Source: Chloroflexota bacterium
GTDB taxonomy: Bacteria > Chloroflexota > Limnocylindria > Limnocylindrales > CSP1-4
Length of the DNA: 9,135 bases
NCBI GenBank assembly: GCA_021789355.1
Contig: JAJYJR010000212.1
Span: 1-9,135, forward strand
Direction: 5' to 3'
Shown here: positions 4,679 to 9,135 of the stretch, in pieces
Layout of the letters: each line of letters opens with the position of its first letter
Numbering within the stretch: the first letter of the stretch is position 1
Translations under genes and position numbers: made by a program
The notes under the pieces: model-generated
The model's input: only the letters and a program-made list of their open reading frames with translations
Told to the model about the DNA's origin: nothing
The model's database searches: none

Positions 4679-5770
4679 GCCCGGCAGCACCCGGCGCAGC
4701 GCCCGCAGCGCGTTGGCGCCCATCACCGCAGCGACACTGTCGTCGTCCACGCCGGCGGCGAGGAGCCCATCGGTCACCCGCGGCATCCCCGCCGCGTCGA
4801 TCACGGTGCGGAGCGCGCCGTCCATGTCGCTGCCGATCGCGACGTGGTCAGGGCCCAGCTCGTCGATCGCGAAGCGGAGGGCATCGACGAAGTCGCGCAC
4901 CGAGTCGCCGCCGAGGAGCTGCGCGGCGGCGGTCACGCCCACCACGCCGCCTGCCTCCGCCACGAGCCGCGCATCGGCCACGCACACGTTGCGCGTGGCG
5001 GCCGAGTAGCGGCGCCAGCGGCTCCGGCCCCCCGCCCGCTCCACGAAGCCCGTGTGGCTGAGCACCGGCGGGACCGTCGCGAGGTCAACCACGTCACGGA
5101 TCGTGCGTGACGACGCATGGGCGAGGTCGACGAGCACGCCGACGCGCTCGGCCTCGGCCAGCGCCAGTCGCCCCAGCGGCGCCAGCCCGGCGGCGCGCCG
5201 GCCCGTCCCGGACCCGGCCATCGCGTTGTCCATGACGTGCGCCAGCGACAGCATCCGGACGCCCATGGCCTGCAGCCGCGCGACGTTGCGGGGATCCCCC
5301 CGCAGCGCCTGCGCGCCCTGGACCCCCAGGAAGGCGCCGACCGGCCCACCCGGCGCCAGCACGGCGTCGAGATCGGGGCCGGTCCGGACGACGCGGAAGG
5401 CACCCCCGGAGGCGGCGGCCCAGCCGTCGATGCGGCCCGCAAACTCGCGGACCAGCGCAAGGTCGGAGCGGAGTGCGCGCAACGGCACGCCCAGGCCGAG
5501 GAACTGGATCGCCGACAGCGTGCCCCGCAGGTCGGGGAAGCGCGTCGCGATCGACATCCCGACCAGGCGGACACCGCCGGCACGCAGCCGCGGCAGGTCC
5601 ACGTGCCCGCGCCCCGCGGGCTCGAGGAAGGTGCGCCGGAAGAGGACGGTTCCCACCAGCAGGTCCACCACCGGGAACTGCCGGTGCAGCTCGAGGGCGC
5701 GCTCCGAGACGGGCCCGCCCGCATCCCGGGTCGTGCGCAGGAGCACCGCCTCGACCGCGCGCGCGATCAC
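4676..5770 (-). CDS. M19 (membrane dipeptidase) family protein with altered metal site
   Basis: The 364-residue protein has the layout of peptidase M19, a TIM-barrel metallo-dipeptidase family acting on dipeptides. Recognisable blocks are VDLPRLRAGGV (57-67), FLGVQGAQAL (147-156), SLAHVMDNAMAGSG (175-188), VLVDLAHAS (212-220) with His218, PPVLSHTGF (234-242) with His239, the ATRNVCVAD block (258-266) and IGSDMDGA (312-319) with Asp315. Two usual features are missing. The N-terminal His-x-Asp zinc motif (normally D-x-H-x-D) reads DLLVGT at 36-41, and the bridging Glu is Gln151. The enzyme would therefore lack several ligands of the binuclear centre and may be inactive, mononuclear or altered in substrate. 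There is no signal peptide or lipobox, so it is probably cytoplasmic. The start is GTG 5770, with only a GGGGGCGG stretch as a weak binding site. The gene is divergent from the CtaG gene. Confidence 0.85.
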   Translation of the reverse strand: MIARAVEAVLLRTTRDAGGPVSERALELHRQFPVVDLLVGTVLFRRTFLEPAGRGHVDLPRLRAGGVRLVGMSIATRFPDLRGTLSAIQFLGLGVPLRALRSDLALVREFAGRIDGWAAASGGAFRVVRTGPDLDAVLAPGGPVGAFLGVQGAQALRGDPRNVARLQAMGVRMLSLAHVMDNAMAGSGTGRRAAGLAPLGRLALAEAERVGVLVDLAHASSRTIRDVVDLATVPPVLSHTGFVERAGGRSRWRRYSAATRNVCVADARLVAEAGGVVGVTAAAQLLGGDSVRDFVDALRFAIDELGPDHVAIGSDMDGALRTVIDAAGMPRVTDGLLAAGVDDDSVAAVMGANALRALRRVLPG

Positions 5771-5808
5771 CGGCCGCCCCCGCCACGGGGCCCCGCCGAC
5801 AGGTCCGG

Positions 5809-5817
5809 TGCTACGAT
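5809..5817 (+). promoter_or_regulatory. Extended -10 promoter of the ctaG-like gene
   Basis: TG-C-TACGAT matches the extended -10 pattern TGnTANNNT. No -35 is needed for that class and none is seen. Transcription would start near 5824. This argues against the in-frame ATG at 5816, which overlaps the element, and for a start at 5849 or 5891. Confidence 0.4.
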
Positions 5818-5890
5818 GCAGGGCCCCGATCCCGGCACTGTCCCCCGCATGCCTTCACCGTACACCGCCGCCCGCCGAGGCAGGAGCGTC

Positions 5891-7060
5891 GTGCGCTCGT
5901 CCGGTTCATCGTCCCGCGCCGACGGGGCCGCCCTCCCGACCCGGGCCGCGGCCGCCATCCCGGCCGAAGCTGCTCTCCGCGCCGCCGGCCTGCAGGCCGG
6001 AGTAGCCCTCCTCGCCGCCGGGCTTGCGACCGCGCTCCTGGCGATCGGCTGGCTGGCCTTGCCCGTGCGCGCGCTCGCGGACGCGGTCCCCACCGCGGCC
6101 CCGACCCTCCTCGACGCGGTGGACCACTGGTCGTTCGATCCGACCATCCAGGTGCCGGCCATCCTCTCGGCGCTCGCCTACCTCTACGGGGTCCGTCTCG
6201 TCCGGGCCCGCCACCCCGGCAACCCGGTCCCCCTCGCCAGGACCCTCGCCTTCCTGGGCGGGCTGGTAGTGATCGAGATCGCCACCCAGGGGCCCATCGA
6301 CTACTACGAGGCCACGCTCTTCTCCGTCCACATGGCACAGCACCTCCTCCTGATGATGGTGGCCGCGCCGCTGCTCGTGATGGGCGCCCCTATCACCCTG
6401 CTGCTGCGCGTCGCGCCACCGGACGTCCGGAACCGCCGGATCCTCCCGCTCCTGCACAGCCGTCCGCTCCGCGTGCTCACGCACCCGCTGGTGGCCTCCG
6501 CCATGTTCGCCGGCGCGCTCTGGGTCTCCCACTTCTCCCCCATCTACGAGCTCGCCCTCGAGAACGACACCGTCCACAACTTCGAGCACCTCGCCTTCCT
6601 GGTCGCCGCCCTGCTCTTCTGGTGGCCCATGGTGGGTCGGGACCCGGGGCCCTGGCACCTGTCGCCCCCGGTGCGCCTCGCGGCGATGCTCCTCCAGATG
6701 GCCCAGGGCGCCTTCCTGGGCGTCGCGATCATGAACGCGCGGGCCCCGCTCTATGCGCACTACGCCGACCTCCACCTGGCGTGGATCCGCGCCATCGACG
6801 ATCAGCAGCTGGCGGGGGCGATCATGTGGGGCGCGGGCGGGGTCGGCTTCCTCGTGCTCAGCCTGCTGGTCTTCTACGAGTGGATGCGGACCGAGGAGCA
6901 GGCGGCGGCGCGTGTGGACGCCCGGCTCGACCGGGAGGCACGGGCCGCGGCGTCGGCTGCGCTCACGGCGTCGGCTGCGCTCACGGCGTCGGCTGCGCTC
7001 ACGGCGTCGGCTGTGCCCACGGCCGAGACGGAGGAGGCCGCGCCCGCCGAGGACGCCTGA
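5891..7060 (+). CDS. ctaG: CtaG-family cytochrome c oxidase assembly protein
   Basis: This is an integral membrane protein of the caa3-type CtaG family (PF09678), involved in building the copper centre of a haem-copper terminal oxidase. From GTG 5891 it has 389 residues. Hydrophobic segments lie near 33-58, 117-133, 150-172, 198-213, 230-246, 262-282 and 305-329. Family motifs are SVHMAQHLLLMMVAAPLL (145-162), with likely metal-binding His147 and His151, WVSHFSPIYE (211-220), NFEHLAFLVAALLFWWP (230-246) and DDQQLAGAIMWG (303-314). GTG 5891 follows AGGCAGGAG by a few bases. ATG 5849 is an in-frame alternative lacking a binding site. The C-terminal cytoplasmic tail (about 333-389) is charged and carries an Ala-Ser-Ala-Ala-Leu-Thr repeat from an 18-bp DNA repeat. 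No oxidase subunit genes are next to it here. This is not the Cox11-type CtaG. The open frame upstream to 5117 is antisense to the M19 gene and not part of it. Confidence 0.92.
   Translation: MRSSGSSSRADGAALPTRAAAAIPAEAALRAAGLQAGVALLAAGLATALLAIGWLALPVRALADAVPTAAPTLLDAVDHWSFDPTIQVPAILSALAYLYGVRLVRARHPGNPVPLARTLAFLGGLVVIEIATQGPIDYYEATLFSVHMAQHLLLMMVAAPLLVMGAPITLLLRVAPPDVRNRRILPLLHSRPLRVLTHPLVASAMFAGALWVSHFSPIYELALENDTVHNFEHLAFLVAALLFWWPMVGRDPGPWHLSPPVRLAAMLLQMAQGAFLGVAIMNARAPLYAHYADLHLAWIRAIDDQQLAGAIMWGAGGVGFLVLSLLVFYEWMRTEEQAAARVDARLDREARAAASAALTASAALTASAALTASAVPTAETEEAAPAEDA
6950..7021 (+). repeat. 18-bp in-frame tandem repeat, four copies
   Basis: The unit GCGTCGGCTGCGCTCACG is identical at 6950-6967, 6968-6985 and 6986-7003. 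A fourth copy at 7004-7021 has two changes (GCGTCGGCTGTGCCCACG). It encodes ASAALT three times and then ASAVPT in the cytoplasmic tail of the CtaG-family protein. The exact identity of three copies points to recent slippage, and copy number is likely to vary between strains without breaking the frame. Confidence 0.95.
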
Positions 7061-7073
7061 GCCGCGTCAGGCG
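7054..7073. terminator. Hairpin containing both convergent stop codons
   Basis: CGCCTGA (7054-7060) and TCAGGCG (7067-7073) are exact 7-bp arms around the 6-base spacer GCCGCG. The TGA of the ctaG-like gene is the inner end of the left arm, and the TGA of the minus-strand gene is the inner end of the right arm. The two genes are only six bases apart, so this compact dyad is the only candidate bidirectional terminator at the junction. The stem is short and there is no T-run. Confidence 0.4.
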
Positions 7074-8176
7074 GTGGCGACGCCTCGCCCGCCGAACAGT
7101 CGCAGCTGCCGCGCGAACACGTAGCCCAGGGCCACCGGGATCCACACGTTGAGGACGCGGTAGGCGAGCGTCACGAGGATCGCGACCGCCGGCGGCACCC
7201 CGAGGCTCACGAAGACCAGGGCCATCGCGCCCTCCACCGCGCCGATCCCGTCGGGCACCACGGCGACCACGAAGAAGACGATGCTGGCCCCGAGCCCGGC
7301 GATCACCACGTCGGGCCGTGGCTGCAGCCCGAAGGCCAGGAAGAGCGCCGCCAGGCTGAGGGCATTGACCAGGTGGAGCCCGAGGCTGAAGCCCAGCGCG
7401 GTGCCCACCGAGCGCGGATGACGGGGCACCGCCGCCGCGGCGTCGGCGAAGTGCTCGGCGCTCCGGTGCACCCACGCCTCCGGGACCAGCTGGCGACGGC
7501 CGGCGATCCGACCCGCGCGGTTCACCAGCGCCTGCGCGATGCGCAGGAGCCGGTCGAGCAGGCCGGGCCGGACGGCGGCGAGGACGAGGGCGCCCACCAG
7601 GACGGCCACGAACGCCGTGAAGATGGCGGCGCCCGCGGAGTCGTACGGGGCCAGGCGGTCACGGACGGCCAGGGCCAGGATGCCGGCGCCCACGAACGGC
7701 AGCGACGCCACCAGGTCGATGGCGGTGACCACGATGGATCCAGCGGCGGCGCGCGGCCCCGACTGGCCGTGGGCGTTGGCGTCGTCGATGAAGACGACCA
7801 GGGCGGTGGCCCCCGCCAGGGGGACCACGGTCTTCAGGAAGATGGAGGCGAAGAGGACCTTGACCATGCGACGGGCCGCCGCCTCCACGCCGACCGCCCG
7901 GAAGCCGTGGTGGTAGAGGCCGCCGTAGAGCGCGAAGCAGACGGCCTGGAGGCCGATCGCCACGGGGATCCAGCCCCACTGGGCGTGCGACAGGTCGAGG
8001 CGCTCCGCCGAGGGGCCGACGAACTCGCTCGCCGCGTAGACCAGGAACGCGGCAAAGAGCGCCGTGACCAGCAGCTGGCGGCGCGAGGGCCACGCCCGCA
8101 CGGGCTGGATGGCGATCTCCGTGGACACGGAGGCACGGGCGGCCACCAGGCCGCCGTCGCCGGCCTCGGCCGTCAC
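7067..8176 (-). CDS. Flippase-like integral membrane protein (LPG synthase TM domain / UPF0104)
   Basis: The 369-residue polytopic membrane protein belongs to the lysylphosphatidylglycerol-synthase transmembrane family (PF03706, YbhN/AglD-like). It has hydrophobic spans near 35-51, 67-86, 107-131, 145-170, 183-203, 259-283, 290-307, 314-330 and 333-355. Diagnostic blocks are the KTVVPLAGA loop (115-123), VVPDGIGAVEGA (306-317) and the YRVLNVWIPVALG end (339-351). The soluble aminoacyl-transferase domain of MprF is absent, so it is the stand-alone form. Such proteins are linked to lipid or lipid-linked sugar translocation, but the substrate here is unknown. The GTG start at 8176 overlaps the TGA of the upstream flavin-binding gene by four bases (GTGA), so the two are a translationally coupled operon. 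The N-terminal 30 residues are hydrophilic and cytoplasmic. Confidence 0.9.
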   Translation of the reverse strand: MTAEAGDGGLVAARASVSTEIAIQPVRAWPSRRQLLVTALFAAFLVYAASEFVGPSAERLDLSHAQWGWIPVAIGLQAVCFALYGGLYHHGFRAVGVEAAARRMVKVLFASIFLKTVVPLAGATALVVFIDDANAHGQSGPRAAAGSIVVTAIDLVASLPFVGAGILALAVRDRLAPYDSAGAAIFTAFVAVLVGALVLAAVRPGLLDRLLRIAQALVNRAGRIAGRRQLVPEAWVHRSAEHFADAAAAVPRHPRSVGTALGFSLGLHLVNALSLAALFLAFGLQPRPDVVIAGLGASIVFFVVAVVPDGIGAVEGAMALVFVSLGVPPAVAILVTLAYRVLNVWIPVALGYVFARQLRLFGGRGVATA

Positions 8177-8919
8177 CGCGCCCGGTCGACCGAGGGGCCG
8201 TCGCCGATCAGCGCGGCCAGGTGCGCGGGCAGGGGCATGCCGTCAGCCGCAGCGTCCGGGGACGGTGGCCCGAGCACGGTGCGGACCGGGATGACGCCCG
8301 CCCACACCGGCAGGCCGAGATCACCGGGATCGTCGGACGGTGGTCCCGTCCGCACCTTCGCGGACGCCTCCACGATCGGGATCGCGACCACGTGCGTCTG
8401 GCGCAGCTCTGCCTCGCTCGGCTGCCGGGCATCGGCCCATCGCCCCGGCGCCACGTGCTCGACGATGGCACGCAACCCGTCCAGCTTCTCGCGGCGGGAC
8501 CGCACCAGGCGCCCGCGGCCCAGCACCACCGCCGACCGGTAGTTGACGGAGTGGTGGAACGACGAGCGGGCCACCACCCAGCCGTCGATGAGCGTCGCCT
8601 CGACGCATGCCTCGGCGCCGGCTCGCAGGTGACGGATGATCCGGCTGGCCGGCAGCCCGTGCAGGTAGAGCGTGTCATCGACCCGGCCGTGCAGCATGGG
8701 CACCACGAACGGCGTCCCGTCGATCGAGAACGCCACGTGGCACAGCGGTGCCTCGTCGAGGATCGCGTGCACGAGCGCGCGGTCGTAGGAGGCGCGGTCC
8801 TCGCGGCGGACCCGCGTGCGCGCGGTGACGGGGAACGACCCGACCCTCGCGGGCGGCGCGGGCGGCGCGGGCAGACCGGCGACGGGGTCGGAACCTGGGG
8901 GAGCGGGACGGCGCGGCAT
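8173..8919 (-). CDS. NimA-like pyridoxamine 5'-phosphate oxidase family flavin-binding protein
   Basis: From ATG 8919 the protein has 248 residues and belongs to the FMN-binding split-barrel group (Pyridox_ox_2 / NimA-like). After a Pro-rich N-terminus (1-30), the domain reads CHVAFSIDGTPFVVPMLHGR (60-79), DTLYLHG (82-88), SRIIRHLRAG (92-101), CVEATLIDGWVVARS (105-119), FHHSVNYRSAVVLGRG (121-136) and, later, KVRTGPP (188-194) and PVWAGVIPV (204-212). HHSVNYRS is the family's most characteristic block. Relatives bind flavin or haem in the cytoplasm, and some reduce nitroimidazoles. The physiological substrate is unknown. An upstream in-frame TTG at 8955 is open, but it coincides with a -35-like element, and a good promoter ends seven bases before ATG 8919, favouring a leaderless start. 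This is the first gene of a two-gene operon with the flippase-like gene. Confidence 0.9.
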   Translation of the reverse strand: MPRRPAPPGSDPVAGLPAPPAPPARVGSFPVTARTRVRREDRASYDRALVHAILDEAPLCHVAFSIDGTPFVVPMLHGRVDDTLYLHGLPASRIIRHLRAGAEACVEATLIDGWVVARSSFHHSVNYRSAVVLGRGRLVRSRREKLDGLRAIVEHVAPGRWADARQPSEAELRQTHVVAIPIVEASAKVRTGPPSDDPGDLGLPVWAGVIPVRTVLGPPSPDAAADGMPLPAHLAALIGDGPSVDRAR

Positions 8920-8926
8920 CGCGCGG

Positions 8927-8955
8927 ACGGTACCAAGCCCCGCCGGATCCGGCAA
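8927..8955 (-). promoter_or_regulatory. Leaderless promoter of the flavin-binding/flippase operon
   Basis: Read on the minus strand, TTGCCG (8955-8950) is followed by a 17-base spacer and TACCGT (8932-8927), then seven bases to ATG 8919. A -10 this close to the start codon puts the transcript's first base at or next to the A of ATG, as in leaderless genes common in Actinomycetota and related groups. No ribosome binding site precedes the ATG, which agrees. Confidence 0.55.
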
Positions 8956-8994
8956 GGCGGGCCCGCATCAGGGCGGCCGCCGGGCCGAAGGGCC

Positions 8995-9031
8995 GCAGCG
9001 CCGGATCGCCGCAGCGGCGCAGCGCCGGATC
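8995..9031. repeat. 13-bp direct repeat
   Basis: GCAGCGCCGGATC occurs at 8995-9007 and 9019-9031. A shorter relative (CGCCGGATC) lies at 8941-8949. It is in the 161-bp non-coding spacer (8920-9080) between the operon promoter and the last gene of the window. Confidence 0.7.
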
Positions 9032-9036
9032 AGGAT

Positions 9037-9098
9037 CTCAGTGCCCGAGCAGCAGGGTGCTCCCGAGCCGCGCCCGGGCCTCAGTGCCCGAGCAGCAG
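9037..9098. repeat. 19-bp direct repeat that includes the end of the last gene
   Basis: CTCAGTGCCCGAGCAGCAG occurs at 9037-9055 and 9080-9098, 43 bp apart. The right copy carries the final codons and stop of the minus-strand gene at the window edge. The left copy lies beyond its stop, as a duplicated gene tail. Confidence 0.85.
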
Positions 9099-9135
9099 CT
9101 CCATCCAGGCCTGGAGCGGGGTCGGAGGCGGCGCC
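9081..9135 (-). CDS. C-terminal end of an unidentified protein, cut by the window edge
   Basis: On the minus strand the frame ending at TGA 9083-9081 reads APPPTPLQAWMELLLGH, 17 residues with G/C-ending codons, running off the window at 9135. The Pro-rich lead and the amphipathic LQAWMELLLG end look like a true protein terminus, and duplication of its last five codons nearby supports that this stretch is meaningful. I do not recognise the protein, and the evidence is limited by length. Confidence 0.45.
   Translation of the reverse strand, partial: APPPTPLQAWMELLLGH

Noticed and set aside
4041..5009. 322-residue plus-strand open frame bridging the lipoprotein and M19 genes
   Set aside because: It is out of frame with the lipoprotein and antisense to M19, with low-complexity composition and no ribosome binding site.
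5117..5890. Plus-strand open frame continuous with the ctaG-like gene
   Set aside because: It runs antisense to the M19 gene and has an Arg/Pro/Gln/His-rich composition. The promoter and start signals of the ctaG-like gene lie later, at 5809-5891.
7373..8542. 389-residue plus-strand open frame
   Set aside because: It is antisense to the flippase-like and flavin-binding genes, whose family motifs are clear on the other strand.
8995..9098. CRISPR array
   Set aside because: Only two different short repeat pairs are present, with unequal spacing, and no cas genes or regular spacers.

Overview
This is a very GC-rich window with almost every codon ending in G or C. It comes from a free-living, aerobic, secretion-rich bacterium. 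The gene content (CtaG-type oxidase assembly protein, choice-of-anchor C/DUF642 secreted protein, lipoprotein with an HNH-type nuclease core, LPG-synthase-like membrane protein, NimA-like flavin-binding protein), GTG starts and one probable leaderless promoter fit a high-GC Actinomycetota or Chloroflexota genome, for example a soil or freshwater lineage. No rRNA or tRNA is present to decide, so this placement is inference.

Left part (1-2327, + strand). The window opens inside a cysteine-containing, probably secreted protein of unknown function that ends at 755. Just after it lies a short gene relic, the C-terminal end of a GH18-type chitinase. It is read in a different frame from its neighbour and interrupted by an in-frame TAG. 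A GC-rich 16-bp tandem repeat follows, and then a complete alpha/beta hydrolase (1148-1933) behind a strong ribosome binding site. The 394 bp after it hold a weak hairpin, a possible frameshifted coding remnant, and a perfect 13-bp-stem hairpin that closes the region.

Middle part (2328-4678). Two exported proteins are divergently transcribed from a 340-bp spacer. On the minus strand is a DUF642-like secreted protein with a C-terminal Cys-Lys-x-Gly-Gly-Trp / Phe-Lys-Asn-Gln-Gly tail. On the plus strand is a lipoprotein with a DHL...LELGG...NLWPE nuclease-like core and an Ig-like C-terminal domain. The spacer contains two clear inverted repeats. One has 8-bp arms and sits where the -35 region of the lipoprotein gene would be.

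Right part (4676-9135). An M19 (membrane dipeptidase) family protein on the minus strand appears to have lost several metal ligands. It is divergent from a CtaG-family cytochrome oxidase assembly protein. CtaG converges on an overlapping two-gene minus-strand operon: a NimA/pyridoxamine-oxidase-like flavin-binding protein, then a flippase-like LPG-synthase transmembrane protein. The two overlap by four bases, and transcription probably starts at a leaderless promoter. The end of a further minus-strand gene is visible at the right edge, with its last codons duplicated nearby.

The genes do not form one obvious pathway. The common theme is cell envelope and secretion, with independent transcription units rather than a single large operon. 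I see no defence system, CRISPR array, transposase or phage gene. The most unusual signals are the chitinase relic with its stop codon, the rewritten M19 metal site, the dyad at the lipoprotein promoter and the leaderless promoter.
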